From assembly GCF_900142125.1 (NCBI RefSeq), contig NZ_FQZT01000001.1, positions 434,001-498,000 on the forward strand: DNA of 64,000 nucleotides. The letters run 5' to 3'. A program made the position numbers and the translations under genes. Positions 44,279 through 53,520 of the stretch are shown in pieces; positions within the stretch are counted from its first letter, which is position 1, and every line of letters begins with the position of its first letter. The notes under the pieces were generated by a model. The model was given only the letters and a program-made list of their open reading frames with translations, had not been told where the DNA came from and did no database searches. The DNA comes from Malonomonas rubra DSM 5091. Lineage in GTDB: Bacteria > Desulfobacterota > Desulfuromonadia > Desulfuromonadales > Geopsychrobacteraceae.

Positions 44279-45295
44279 ATGCAACAAGCTATTGCGTTTA
44301 TCAATCCCAAAGTATCAACAAGCAATGTAGGTGATTATTTTATTGAGAATAGCGTAAAGCGCTTATTAGCTTACGACAAAAAGAGAAGCATTGATATTGA
44401 TCCACGTCGACCCTTGAACTCAGGTGACATTGAGAAAATAAATTCTTGCGATGCAGCCGTAATAGTTGGAACAAACCTCTGGTATAGACATATCAGCAAA
44501 CCTGGACGCTGGATGATATCTATTGACGAGTTAAAGAAAATCAATATCCCATTCATCCCGCTTGGAGTGGGGACCACTCAACACCGCGGAGAAGAAGAAA
44601 GTTTTAAATTTGATACTGAAACAATTGGGCTACTAAATGAAATACACAGTAAATGCAATGAATCCAGTGCCCGCGACCCGCGAACATATGAAACCTTAAA
44701 AAAGGCCGGAATCAGGAATGTCAAGATGACTGGCTGTCCTACACTTTATCGTAGTTTGAACCCAACCTGGACTTTAAACAAAAAAACAACCGATGAAGTT
44801 GTTATCACTGCTCGCAAAGGACATGATAGAAACATCGGTATTATAATTGACGAACTGATTGGGCACGGTAAGCGCCCTATTCTTGCAGCTCAAAAGAAAA
44901 ATGATCTTTACTGTGCAAGAAGACGTTTTCCTTTTTTCAAACAAAAGATCAAAACGTTATACGAATTCAACATCACACCTTATCAGGATCTCGTTGACAA
45001 CGCTTATGGGGCAATAGGCTGGCGCCTGCATGGGAATATGTTTCACCTTGCGCACGGCAATCCAACGATGTTTTTTGCAAATTGTTCACGCTGTCTATCG
45101 TTCAGTGAGGCCTTTGACCTGCCATGTATTTATGCTGAGGACAAAGAGGCGATCAAGAAAAATGAACTTGTTTCTGCGGTAGAGAAGTTTCTGGATGCAG
45201 GCTATTTCTCTGGTTTCGAGAAAAAATATGCACAGCACTATCAAGATATGAAATGTTTTCTGGAGGACAACAACTTAAAGCATAATTTAGGATAA
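44279..45295 (+). CDS. Polysaccharide pyruvyl transferase-family protein
   Basis: 338 residues. The start has the family pattern STSNVGDYFIENSVKRLL, the middle has IPFIPLGVGTTQHRGEEES and SARDPRTYETLKKAG, and the C-terminal part has the conserved YGAIGWRLHGNMFHLAHGNPT and SECSRCLSF-like region. Members add pyruvate ketals to surface sugars or act in related transfers. The base composition is clearly richer in A and T than the genes on the left, which suggests separate acquisition. AGGA lies 11 bases before the ATG. Confidence 0.75.
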   Translation: MQQAIAFINPKVSTSNVGDYFIENSVKRLLAYDKKRSIDIDPRRPLNSGDIEKINSCDAAVIVGTNLWYRHISKPGRWMISIDELKKINIPFIPLGVGTTQHRGEEESFKFDTETIGLLNEIHSKCNESSARDPRTYETLKKAGIRNVKMTGCPTLYRSLNPTWTLNKKTTDEVVITARKGHDRNIGIIIDELIGHGKRPILAAQKKNDLYCARRRFPFFKQKIKTLYEFNITPYQDLVDNAYGAIGWRLHGNMFHLAHGNPTMFFANCSRCLSFSEAFDLPCIYAEDKEAIKKNELVSAVEKFLDAGYFSGFEKKYAQHYQDMKCFLEDNNLKHNLG

Positions 45296-45311
45296 AAGCT
45301 ATCTTTTAGCG

Positions 45312-45339
45312 CTGCGGAGGCGATCATAAGCCTCCGCAG
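45312..45339. terminator. Hairpin between convergent genes
   Basis: A perfect 10-bp stem CTGCGGAGGC (45312-45321) and GCCTCCGCAG (45330-45339) with an 8-base loop lies between the pyruvyl-transferase-like gene and the glycosyltransferase. No T run follows on either strand. Confidence 0.5.
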
Positions 45340-45357
45340 AACTATATCCAGACTGTA

Positions 45358-46872
45358 TCACTGATTAATAGTTAGAAAAAAAACAACTTTTTCATCCCCT
45401 TGAAACTTCTTAAAAACATCAAATCCTTGAAAGTCAATTCCTTCAATCTTTTTTCTAGAAAAATATAAAATCGCAAAGTCAAACTTATTAATTGCTCTCC
45501 TAAGCGAAGTAAGATCTTCAGCTGTTTTATATTCCCTAACATATACTACTTCGCTTATTCGATTTGCATACAACGGCAACCGACGGTCATTATACAAAAT
45601 CTTCGCTTTGCGCTCTTGATCATACTGGCGCAGCCAATGGGCAGCTTTAATCAATGATTTGTCTTCTGGCTCCACTGCAACGGCAACCGACTTCGCCAGA
45701 GGGGACAACAAAATCAACACAACTGCAAATGTAGAAACTATTTTTTTCCGCCTTCGTTGCCACCACAAATTGATACCATAGCCAACCCAGGGCAAAGTCA
45801 AAACAATCGGTATCCAGAAATAGCGTTCCTGAATAAAGTTTCGCTTAAATAGAAAAAGGAGATTCAGCAAGGCAAATCCGACCCAGATCAGCATTATCAG
45901 CCAACGCTCTCGGGTCATTTTCTTCTCGTCTGAATTTCTCCAACGCAGCGCCCAAAGCGCCAAAAGAGATGTTGGGAAAATAGCCTTTAGAAGAGTTTCT
46001 AGCAAACCAAGACAATAAACCAGAGGCGCGTAGTGGCGCGTCACCTCAAGCAGGTTATTAGAATATCTGGCACCCGGAAGAGTCATTTGCAGCTCTTTCA
46101 ACGCCTGCAATAAATCCTGATAGCTTTTAAAAAACTTAAAGCTGAGTAACCCATCAAACCATATGGAAAGCTCATTGATTCGCAGGTTCTTGGTGACTCC
46201 GGCAGCACTCGCCACAAGCACAGACGCCACTACTACTGCAGCAGAGATCGCTCCCCCGACAATTTTTTTTCTTCTGCCAACGGTATTGTTTCTAAGAGAC
46301 AACAGAAGAGAAATCGGAGCAATAAAAAACAACAAACAGCCCTCGATGCGTGTCAGCGTTGCCAAAGTGGCAAAAGCTAAAAAGCCGGAGAAAAAGCGAA
46401 ACCTGTTTTCCTGCGCAAAAACAACCAACAGCCAAAGCCCGCAAAGAGTAAAAAATAAAAACAGGGGATCACGTTTAATGTCCATGGCTGATTCGTTAAA
46501 AACCGGCAGCACTGCAAATAAGCACGCGGCCCACAAAGCAGCAGAACGGCAGAAAAGGCGTTTCGTAATTCCATAAAGAGGGAAAAGACAGAGCAACAAT
46601 GAGCTGATAGACACAAACCTACCGGCTAATATCCAGTCAGGGACAACAATATGCGTTCCGGCCAAAAGTAGAGGATAGAGCGGCATCCGATAATGTCTCA
46701 GCCCTTCCTGAAACAATCCTTGACTGTGCCAATCGGCAGCAGCAACATATGTACCCGCATCAGAATTGACCACTTCGCCCTGAATGAGAAAAAGCAACTT
46801 CAGCAACAGCGACAGGAATGAAACAAAAAGCAAACAGCGATTTTCCTGTAATAAGTTGAATACCCGACTCAC
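45358..46872 (-). CDS. GT39/ArnT-like membrane glycosyltransferase
   Basis: 504 residues with about ten transmembrane helices in the first ~410 residues and a soluble C-terminus. After helix 1, VNSDAGTYVAAADWHSQGLF carries the acidic site of the dolichyl/undecaprenyl-phosphate sugar transferase (PMT_2) fold. It would add a sugar from undecaprenyl phosphate on the periplasmic side, for example to lipid A or core. The start is GTG at 46872, overlapping the waaP stop as GTGA, with a GGAAG site ~11 bases away. It is the last gene of the minus-strand LPS run. The sugar is unknown. Confidence 0.75.
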   Translation of the reverse strand: MSRVFNLLQENRCLLFVSFLSLLLKLLFLIQGEVVNSDAGTYVAAADWHSQGLFQEGLRHYRMPLYPLLLAGTHIVVPDWILAGRFVSISSLLLCLFPLYGITKRLFCRSAALWAACLFAVLPVFNESAMDIKRDPLFLFFTLCGLWLLVVFAQENRFRFFSGFLAFATLATLTRIEGCLLFFIAPISLLLSLRNNTVGRRKKIVGGAISAAVVVASVLVASAAGVTKNLRINELSIWFDGLLSFKFFKSYQDLLQALKELQMTLPGARYSNNLLEVTRHYAPLVYCLGLLETLLKAIFPTSLLALWALRWRNSDEKKMTRERWLIMLIWVGFALLNLLFLFKRNFIQERYFWIPIVLTLPWVGYGINLWWQRRRKKIVSTFAVVLILLSPLAKSVAVAVEPEDKSLIKAAHWLRQYDQERKAKILYNDRRLPLYANRISEVVYVREYKTAEDLTSLRRAINKFDFAILYFSRKKIEGIDFQGFDVFKKFQGDEKVVFFLTINQ

Positions 46873-47681
46873 GATTTATACTTCCGGTAAAAACGTTTCA
46901 ACAGCTTCCCCCCTCGATATTCGACTTTATCCCACAACCGCCGATGCTGCTTTATGGCTTGAGGAAGTGGTTGTTGAGTATAACCACGAATAAAACGGTA
47001 AAAATCTCTTTGTGTGAGACCGATCTCCATACTTGAGAAATAGAGTGCAGACAAATCTTTAAGCCTCCAATGAAAAGGCAAACTTTTTCTAAACTGCACA
47101 CGGTGAAGGTCTATTAGGTACAGATGCAACTGATCCGGGTCACAACCTTTACTGCGGAAAGAAACATCCAGCAAAAAATGGCACAAGTAGTAATCCCTAT
47201 GATTCACACCGTTATCGTGCAAAAGCCGTGATATGGTCGCCAACCGTTCAATCAGAGTTCGCTTCAACTGCGCAGCAGGTGGATTCACTAACCAATCGCG
47301 GGTAAAATCTTCAAGACTCTCAGTATTGATCAGTTCCTCGGTGATGATAAACGACTGACGTCGGGCAGGGTTCCTCCCACGATCTCCGTAACCAATCAAG
47401 GTCATGGTTTCAACCCCGAGTTCTTCTAATTTATGAATCGCCTGACATTCGTTGGCGGCAGACAAAACAGGTGGTTTCTGCAGCTTCAACAGACTTTTAA
47501 ATATACGTGGCCAACCGATTCCAGGATAGAGCTTCGCAAAATACCCTTTGCCGTCCATCTCAAACCGCAAAGTCTTGCGGCCATCCATATTTCGATACTC
47601 TTCTCCCTGCAGTCCGAGGACCTGTTCAAAAAGATCTTTGTTCTTCCATCGTTCTTTCCACTCCTCAGGAAGAAGGATCAT
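46869..47681 (-). CDS. waaP: LPS core heptose(I) kinase WaaP
   Basis: 270 residues, the size of E. coli WaaP. The catalytic loop NHRDYYLCHFLLD and the later LYLIDLHRVQ match the HRD-x-Y-x-CHFLL and DLHR motifs that are special to WaaP; the ATP Lys is in GYFAKLYPG. It phosphorylates heptose I of the inner core, which stabilises the outer membrane. The ATG overlaps the waaG stop (ATGA), giving the waaG-waaP order also seen in enterobacteria and pseudomonads. Confidence 0.9.
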   Translation of the reverse strand: MILLPEEWKERWKNKDLFEQVLGLQGEEYRNMDGRKTLRFEMDGKGYFAKLYPGIGWPRIFKSLLKLQKPPVLSAANECQAIHKLEELGVETMTLIGYGDRGRNPARRQSFIITEELINTESLEDFTRDWLVNPPAAQLKRTLIERLATISRLLHDNGVNHRDYYLCHFLLDVSFRSKGCDPDQLHLYLIDLHRVQFRKSLPFHWRLKDLSALYFSSMEIGLTQRDFYRFIRGYTQQPLPQAIKQHRRLWDKVEYRGGKLLKRFYRKYKS

Positions 47682-48790
47682 GACAGTACCCGCTCAATAA
47701 CATCCACAGCCCGCTGCGGCATACTGAAAATATCGTTAAACTTGATGTATCTGCGAGCATTTTCTTGCCATAGTTCGCGTTTGGGTTGCTCAAGCATCAG
47801 CCTTAACTTTGCATTCATTTCATCCTGAGAAAAGGGCTCTGTCAAAACTTCCCCACATTGTGCCGCCTTCACATGAAAACTATATCCACACACGTCCGAC
47901 ACAAGAAGAGGCAACGTAGCAGCAACTGCCTCTAAAAGTACGGTTCCTGTATTTTCACGGTACGCTGGATGCAGCAACAAATCTGCAGCAAACAGCAGGT
48001 CCGCGACATCGTCACGCCCCCCCATAAAAACAAACTGCTTCTCAATTCCTAAAGAATTTGCCTGCCGCTGGAATGGCTTGACATTATCCTTCCCAACCAC
48101 ATAGAGCATTACCTGCTCACGCAAACGTTCAGGCAATGACGCCACAGCTCTCAAACTACGATCTAACCCTTTTGTCTTGAATCCAGAGCCAACCATCAGC
48201 AACATTTTTTTATCTTGGAGCCCTAACTGACTCCGCTTCTGTTCTCTCAGCAGCGGATAATCTTCTCCAGCTTGCCTGTCCTTTTGGATTCCAGGAGGCA
48301 GTTGATGCATCCTGGAAGCATCTGTTCCATATATTTGGGAAAAAATGTCTTCCTCACGTGGAGAAATCAAGAGGATCTCAGTATTCGAATCGGGCCCGAA
48401 TACCTTCCGTTCACTGGAAAGAAAGCTGCGAGTGCGCCCTGCCCAGCGATAAAAAAAACTTCGCTCGGCAGCTTTTGCTGCAAAACAAGGATCAGCAGCA
48501 TAATAAATATCGAGGCCAGGCATCTTATTGAAGCCAACAAGCCCATCGTAACCACCCTCGTCTGCAATTAGCTGAAACTGATCAGCAAATGTTTCATAGC
48601 GTTTATAATTACGGCTGGCTCGTTGTGGCAAAACATGAAGGTTAATCCCTGAAGGGACATTGCCTTCGGCCTGCAGAGCAAAAATATCAACACTATGACC
48701 GCGCGATATAGCTTCCTCAGCAATTTTTACACAATCACGCTGCAACCCCCCGTAAGGGAAATATTTGAAAAGGGAAAAAGCGAGTTTCAT
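47678..48790 (-). CDS. waaG: LPS core glucosyltransferase WaaG (GT4)
   Basis: 370 residues of the GT-B fold. The N-terminus FSLFKYFPYGGLQRDCVKIA and the middle GFNKMPGLDIYYAADPCFA closely follow WaaG; the C-terminal half has LLLHPAYRENTGTVLLEA with the GT4 EX7E-type Glu pair and CGYSFHVKAAQCGEVL. It adds the first outer-core hexose (glucose in E. coli) to heptose II. It is upstream of waaP and overlaps it by 4 bases. The hexose type cannot be told from sequence. Confidence 0.92.
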   Translation of the reverse strand: MKLAFSLFKYFPYGGLQRDCVKIAEEAISRGHSVDIFALQAEGNVPSGINLHVLPQRASRNYKRYETFADQFQLIADEGGYDGLVGFNKMPGLDIYYAADPCFAAKAAERSFFYRWAGRTRSFLSSERKVFGPDSNTEILLISPREEDIFSQIYGTDASRMHQLPPGIQKDRQAGEDYPLLREQKRSQLGLQDKKMLLMVGSGFKTKGLDRSLRAVASLPERLREQVMLYVVGKDNVKPFQRQANSLGIEKQFVFMGGRDDVADLLFAADLLLHPAYRENTGTVLLEAVAATLPLLVSDVCGYSFHVKAAQCGEVLTEPFSQDEMNAKLRLMLEQPKRELWQENARRYIKFNDIFSMPQRAVDVIERVLS

Positions 48791-48848
48791 ACCATTTTAT
48801 TTTCTAAAACTCTCGAAACTTCGAAGATTATCAGAAAAAGCAAACCAC

Positions 48849-49589
48849 TCAGTCAGGGAAAAAGTTAAGAAGCCGGCAAATCATTTCCTTGTCTTTTACA
48901 GACAATCGCTTAACGTTTCTGTACTGGAGAAAAAAATACAAGCGCCTGCTGCGAGAAAGAACTTTTTTTCCGATGGTATCAAGGCATGCCAGATCCTTAA
49001 TCGCCCCACGTTGCTTTAGCCACCCAAACCATTCACGCCCTAAAGGGCAATCAAAAAAATAGACCTTAGGTGACTCGTGATCAACAGCAGAGACAAGAAC
49101 ATTTCGCCACTTTAAATCTCTATGAACAAAGCCATGCTGATGAAGACGACGTGTATAATCAGCAGTTTGCCGTATAACAGCCTCCAACCAACGCCCCTTG
49201 CTGAACAACTGTGGTCGAGCTATAGACAGGGCTCTCAGGTCCCAGGCCTGAGGCACTTCTGCAGTGACAAGAAAACCAACTTTAAGCAAACCCAAGTGAG
49301 TCTGTTGCCCGTAAGCAACAATACGAGGAATAGGGATGCCGAGCTGAGAAAAATAAAACAGATTTTCCCACTCACCTTGAAGTCGACCTCGACCCAAGTA
49401 GTGACGTACACCCTTGCCATTTCGAGTGTACTCTTTAATATAGTAGGTAGTATTCTGAATCGTCAGTTTTTTCACCAAACTGATCGGATCTTTAGATATA
49501 CACTCCCCGTCAAGTTCAGCGGTTCTCATCAATGAGCCAAAGTCGTTATATTCTGTTTCTTCACCGAGAAATGTCCAACTAGTTTTCAT
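48849..49589 (-). CDS. LPS core kinase-family protein
   Basis: 246 residues from the ATG at 49589, which has GGTGGTGGGT just before it; an upstream start (49637) would overlap gmhA by 26 bases. ATP Lys is in TTYYIKEYTRN, and the catalytic loop HGFVHRDLKWRNVLV and YFFDCPLG (Asp for DFG) are complete. This is a WaaP/KdkA-type kinase different from WaaP itself, lacking CHFLL. Such second kinases phosphorylate other heptose or Kdo positions. It sits between gmhA and waaG in the LPS run. Confidence 0.75.
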   Translation of the reverse strand: MKTSWTFLGEETEYNDFGSLMRTAELDGECISKDPISLVKKLTIQNTTYYIKEYTRNGKGVRHYLGRGRLQGEWENLFYFSQLGIPIPRIVAYGQQTHLGLLKVGFLVTAEVPQAWDLRALSIARPQLFSKGRWLEAVIRQTADYTRRLHQHGFVHRDLKWRNVLVSAVDHESPKVYFFDCPLGREWFGWLKQRGAIKDLACLDTIGKKVLSRSRRLYFFLQYRNVKRLSVKDKEMICRLLNFFPD

Positions 49590-49611
49590 ACCCACCACCC
49601 CCACAAAACCT

Positions 49612-50184
49612 TTAAGCCCTAAATAGTTCCTGCTCAACCAAATCGCACAACAAATGGATGACAGTCAGGTGGGTTTCCTGGATAAAAGGCGTTTCCTGGA
49701 CCTTTACTGTTAAGGGCAAATCGGCGAGTTCAGCGATTTCTCCGCCGTCACGGCCAAGCAGTGCAACCGTAAGGCACTTTCGCTGACGAGCCTGCTCCAG
49801 AGCAATCCGTACGTTTTCCGAATTTCCGCTGGTAGAAATGCCAATCACCACATCCCCACCTTCGGCCAGTGCCTCAACCTGACGGGAAAAAATTTGATCA
49901 AAGCCAAAATCATTGCCAACTGCCGTCAGGATAGAAGTATCAGTCGTTAGCGCGATTGCCGGCAAAGCCGCCCTGTTTTTCAGAAATCGACCAACAAGTT
50001 CTGCGGCAAAGTGCTGCGAATCAGCGGCACTTCCGCCATTGCCCATGATCAAAATTTTTTTGCCTTGCCGCAAAGCGTCACAAAGCATCTCGACACAGCG
50101 TTGAATATCGCTGCTGAGATTTTCCTTTGCCCAGTGGAGTGTTTCCAGGTGTCGATCAAAATGGTGTTGGATCTTATCCTGCAT
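49612..50184 (-). CDS. gmhA: Phosphoheptose isomerase
   Basis: 190 residues with the SIS-domain pattern: LIMGNGGSAADSQHFAAELVGRF, LTTDTSILTAVGNDFGFDQIFSRQVEALA, and GISTSGNSENVRIALEQA. GmhA makes D-glycero-D-manno-heptose 7-phosphate from sedoheptulose 7-phosphate, the first step of heptose synthesis; hldE and gmhB elsewhere in the window supply the next steps. ATG 50184 has GGAAGAG directly upstream and is preferred over 50196. The metal His/Glu residues near the C-terminus (QETHLTVIHLLCDLVE) are present. Confidence 0.93.
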   Translation of the reverse strand: MQDKIQHHFDRHLETLHWAKENLSSDIQRCVEMLCDALRQGKKILIMGNGGSAADSQHFAAELVGRFLKNRAALPAIALTTDTSILTAVGNDFGFDQIFSRQVEALAEGGDVVIGISTSGNSENVRIALEQARQRKCLTVALLGRDGGEIAELADLPLTVKVQETPFIQETHLTVIHLLCDLVEQELFRA

Positions 50185-50199
50185 AACTCTTCCCATACC

Positions 50200-51237
50200 T
50201 TATTTCTTTAATTGGCCGACAATTGCAGTATAAACGTCATCGACAGAAATAGAACAGCTACAGGCGGCATCATCATCGCAGTGTTTCCTTAAACAGGGAG
50301 AGCACTCCAGCGGTGCCTGTAAACGCTGGTGAATTTCCCCCACCGGTCCGTTACGCGTGGCATCGGTCACACGGTAGAGAGAAACCGTTGGGGTACCGAC
50401 TGCTGCTGCAATGTGAACAGGACCGGTGTCGCATCCCACGACCAACTCACTCTGCTCAAGTAGCGCTACCAGATCCTGCAACGAACCACGAGGCCAAACA
50501 ATAGAAGTCTCATCTGAAGCCTCAGCAATCGCCTCTACTGCTTCTTTTTCCTCTTCATTTCCCCAAGTTAAAACAGGCCGAATCCCCTGTTCTTGGTATA
50601 AGCGTTTTACAAGTTCTTTCCACGACTCAAGCGCCCAAAGCTTTGTCTGCCAAGTCGTACCATACACACAGACAACCAAAGGTCCACTGATATTAAACTG
50701 TTTTAGTTGCTCAGCGATTCTTTGCCGTGAGGCATCTTCGACGTGCAGAGGCCCAGCGGACGCAACTATATTTTCTGATGGCAGAGCAGCGCGCACCACA
50801 GCCAGAGCCCGTTGGGCGATATGGTGATCTTTTTCCCCCAGAGGAACATGATGCCGCGTTGCCAGCAGGTTCGGCCATTCTCGCACATTCGCTCTGTCAA
50901 ATCCGTATTTATCCTGACCTCTGGCCAGCAAGGTACAAACTCCGCTCTTACTGTTCCCCTGCAAATCGAAAACCAAGTCGTAACGTCTGCTGCGCAGTTC
51001 GCGGATAAAGTTGCTGACTTCCTTCAAAATCGAGGATATCGGCTGCTTACGCCAACGCTTGGTGCGAAGCCTGATAACGCGTTGAATCAGCGGGTGGCCT
51101 TCCAGAATCGGACTAAAGGCTTCTTCGACCAGCCAATCGATCTCGGCATCCGGATGAACGGCCCTGATATGTGCCAGCACTGGCAGGGCATGCACCACAT
51201 CACCCAGCGCGCTGACTTTAACGATCAACACTTTCAT
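50200..51237 (-). CDS. waaC: LPS heptosyltransferase I
   Basis: 345 residues, GT9 family. The start KVLIVKVSALGDVVHALPVL holds the acidic residue in the first loop expected of WaaC, and FDLQGNSKSGV, VCVYGTTWQTKLWALESW, and VGCDTGPVHIAAAVGTP follow. It transfers the first L-glycero-D-manno-heptose to Kdo. The ATG overlaps the waaF stop (ATGA). A Cys-rich tail (CSPCLRKHCDDDAACSC) is typical of delta-proteobacterial members. Confidence 0.92.
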   Translation of the reverse strand: MKVLIVKVSALGDVVHALPVLAHIRAVHPDAEIDWLVEEAFSPILEGHPLIQRVIRLRTKRWRKQPISSILKEVSNFIRELRSRRYDLVFDLQGNSKSGVCTLLARGQDKYGFDRANVREWPNLLATRHHVPLGEKDHHIAQRALAVVRAALPSENIVASAGPLHVEDASRQRIAEQLKQFNISGPLVVCVYGTTWQTKLWALESWKELVKRLYQEQGIRPVLTWGNEEEKEAVEAIAEASDETSIVWPRGSLQDLVALLEQSELVVGCDTGPVHIAAAVGTPTVSLYRVTDATRNGPVGEIHQRLQAPLECSPCLRKHCDDDAACSCSISVDDVYTAIVGQLKK

Positions 51238-52271
51238 GGTTGATCGTCCAGCAGCTGGTATGCAGCCTGTAACACATCATCAGCTTGAATCGCCGTCATG
51301 CAACGATGGTCGATCGGGCACTGCCGTAACAAGCAGGGAGCACAATCTGTCTCCTTTCGTACAATGACGACTTTTTCAGATGCCGGACAGGTCGTGGTGT
51401 GATCTGTTGAACCGAACACTGCCACAATCGGAATATCAAAAGCAGATGCCACATGCATTGGTCCGGAGTCGTTGGTCACCAGCAAACGGCTTGAAGCCAA
51501 TAGCGCCATCATTTGTCGGACTGAGGTTTTGCCAACCATATTCAATGGGTTGCAAGCCATCGTAGCAGCGATGTCATTGCCGATTTCCACTTCACCCGGC
51601 CCGCCGGTCAGTACAATGCGAGCGTCATAAGATTTTGCCAGTTCGTCTCCAACTGCAGCAAAACGCTCCGGTAGCCAGCGTTTGGCTGAACCGTAAGCGG
51701 CCCCCGGATTGATTGCGATAACGTTCTCTTCTGCAAGCACCTCTTTAGCCCAATCGAGCTCTTCACTCGTGCAGGCAAGCTTCAGTTTCCTGTCACCACC
51801 CTCGATTCCCAAGCGGGAAAGAAGCTGCAGATAGTAATCGGTGTGATGCAAGCGTTTGTCAGCATCACTTACGCTGATCGGGTGATTAAGCAGCAATCGG
51901 CGGCCATCTGTCGTGTAACCGGCTCTTCGCGGAATCAACGCCAACACTGAAAGTAACGCTGCCTCAATGGCATTCTGCAGCAACACAGCAGCATCGAAAC
52001 GTTGCTTCCGCAGCTCTGATGCCATTTGCCAGAATCCGGAAGTTCCTTGGTGCCGCCGTTTTTTGTCAAAAACCATCACCCGATCGACGCTGGGGTGAGC
52101 GGCAAAAAGCTCGGCGACCAAAGGATTGGCAACCATTACGATCTCAGCATCCGGATAATGACTGCGCAACGTTGCCAGCGCCGGTGTCGTCATGACTGCA
52201 TCGCCGATCCAGTTGACGCCACGAACCATGATCCGTTTCAACGGAAGCTGTCCTAGCCGTTTAGCTGCCAC
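51234..52271 (-). CDS. waaF: LPS heptosyltransferase II
   Basis: 345 residues, GT9 family. IMVRGVNWIGDAVMTTPAL near the N-terminus, INPGAAYGSAKRWLPERFA and VTNDSGPMHVASAFDIP are as expected; GVNWIGD with Asp identifies WaaF. It adds heptose II. The start used is GTG at 52271 with a rather distant GGAG; the ATG at 52229 within the frame is closer to the E. coli start and is an alternative. A Cys-rich C-terminal segment (CAPCLLRQCPIDHRC) may hold metal. Overlaps waaC. Confidence 0.92.
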   Translation of the reverse strand: MAAKRLGQLPLKRIMVRGVNWIGDAVMTTPALATLRSHYPDAEIVMVANPLVAELFAAHPSVDRVMVFDKKRRHQGTSGFWQMASELRKQRFDAAVLLQNAIEAALLSVLALIPRRAGYTTDGRRLLLNHPISVSDADKRLHHTDYYLQLLSRLGIEGGDRKLKLACTSEELDWAKEVLAEENVIAINPGAAYGSAKRWLPERFAAVGDELAKSYDARIVLTGGPGEVEIGNDIAATMACNPLNMVGKTSVRQMMALLASSRLLVTNDSGPMHVASAFDIPIVAVFGSTDHTTTCPASEKVVIVRKETDCAPCLLRQCPIDHRCMTAIQADDVLQAAYQLLDDQP

Positions 52272-52276
52272 GCTGC

Positions 52277-52450
52277 TTAAGGCTCCAAGGCAGCAGCTTC
52301 GTCGATCAACATCACCGGGATGTCATCACGAATCGGAAAACGCAAACGGCACGCCTCACAAGTGATCGACTGGCTATCTTGAGCCAGTTCAACCTTTTGC
52401 TTACACTTCGGACAGGCAAGGATTTCCATCAACTCTGGTCGAACACTCAT
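52277..52450 (-). CDS. Trm112-like small zinc-binding protein
   Basis: A 57-residue ORF of the Trm112 family (UPF0434-like). It starts SVRPELMEILACPKC, has two CxxC pairs (Cys13/Cys16 and Cys31/Cys34, CPKC and CEAC) and ends with PIRDDIPVMLIDEA, the family hallmark. ATG at 52450 has GGAG 8 bases upstream, which overlaps the lpxK stop codon, so it is coupled to lpxK. The position between lpxK and waaF is a common one for this family. Bacterial members may help methyltransferases or zinc-dependent enzymes; the role is not settled. Confidence 0.88.
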   Translation of the reverse strand: MSVRPELMEILACPKCKQKVELAQDSQSITCEACRLRFPIRDDIPVMLIDEAAALEP

Positions 52451-52455
52451 TGTAT

Positions 52456-53517
52456 CTACTCCATAACCTTGTTAAAGATTTCGCTTTTAAACTCTTCTTC
52501 AGCCGAAAAAGCCAGCGACAATGGCACCTGATAGCAGGGCAGTGGGAAGTCTTCGGCAGCCAGTTTCACCGCATCTTTTTCTGTGGTCAGCAGCGCATCA
52601 CAGTTTTTCGCCGCCGTATGTATCTTCGCAATCGTTTCACAATCAAAATCGCAGTGATCTCCCAAAGCCAAGGTATCAATTATCGGTATCCCCGCGTTTT
52701 CCAAACCAGCGAAAAAGCTTTCGGGGTTAGCAATACCGGCAAAGGCAAACAGTTTCTTTTGTCTCATAGTTTTCAGTGCTACCTCTTCCCCATCCAGTGA
52801 AACTGCCATTTCCGCTAAACTGTGTTGACTGTGAAAAACCTTCTTGCCGGCAAATGGCGAGATTTCATTCCCCGAACTGCGTGTCAACAGCAACAGATCC
52901 GCCCGTTTCAATACAACGGGAAATTCACGCAGAAACCCCGCTGGCAGCGGCCATTCATTACCGTACGGATTCGTAGCATCAAGTAGCACCAGATCTACAT
53001 CTCTTTGCACAGCACGATGCTGAAAACCATCATCGAGAATGATGACATCAGCTCCAGCGTTGATTGCTTCCTGCACTCCGTCAGCTCGACACCGTGAAAT
53101 AAATACATTCGCCTGCGGATTACGTCGCGCCAACAGTACCGGCTCATCTCCTGCTTCTTTGGCCGTCAATCGAATCTCTCCAGATAAAGAAACGATCCCG
53201 ACTTTACCAGCAAAGGATCCACCATAACCACGGCTGACAACCGCTGGCGACTTACCGAGGGCGATAAATTCTTTCACCAGCCAATCAACCACTGGCGTTT
53301 TTCCGGTCCCACCTGCAGCAAGGTTGCCGACAGAAATCACCGGAACCGAAGCACGGTAACTACTCAATATCCCTAAATCGTAACACAGGTTGCGCAACAA
53401 ACCGATCACGCCATAAAGCCAGGCCGCTGGCAAAAGCAAAAAAAACAAAACTCGCTCGGAGATTGATTTTGCCCCGTATGTCGCTATGCGACGGTGAAAA
53501 GCCAGTAACGTCTTCAT
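52456..53517 (-). CDS. lpxK: Tetraacyldisaccharide 4'-kinase
   Basis: 353 residues. An N-terminal membrane-associated helix and Walker A VGNLAAGGTGKTPVVDWL define LpxK; VSRGYGGSF, DVIILDDGFQHRAVQRD (metal and catalytic Asp/His) and LLTTEKDAVKL follow. It phosphorylates the lipid A 4' position on the inner membrane. It begins 3 bases after the waaA stop. Confidence 0.95.
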   Translation of the reverse strand: MKTLLAFHRRIATYGAKSISERVLFFLLLPAAWLYGVIGLLRNLCYDLGILSSYRASVPVISVGNLAAGGTGKTPVVDWLVKEFIALGKSPAVVSRGYGGSFAGKVGIVSLSGEIRLTAKEAGDEPVLLARRNPQANVFISRCRADGVQEAINAGADVIILDDGFQHRAVQRDVDLVLLDATNPYGNEWPLPAGFLREFPVVLKRADLLLLTRSSGNEISPFAGKKVFHSQHSLAEMAVSLDGEEVALKTMRQKKLFAFAGIANPESFFAGLENAGIPIIDTLALGDHCDFDCETIAKIHTAAKNCDALLTTEKDAVKLAAEDFPLPCYQVPLSLAFSAEEEFKSEIFNKVME

Positions 53518-53520
53518 AAT

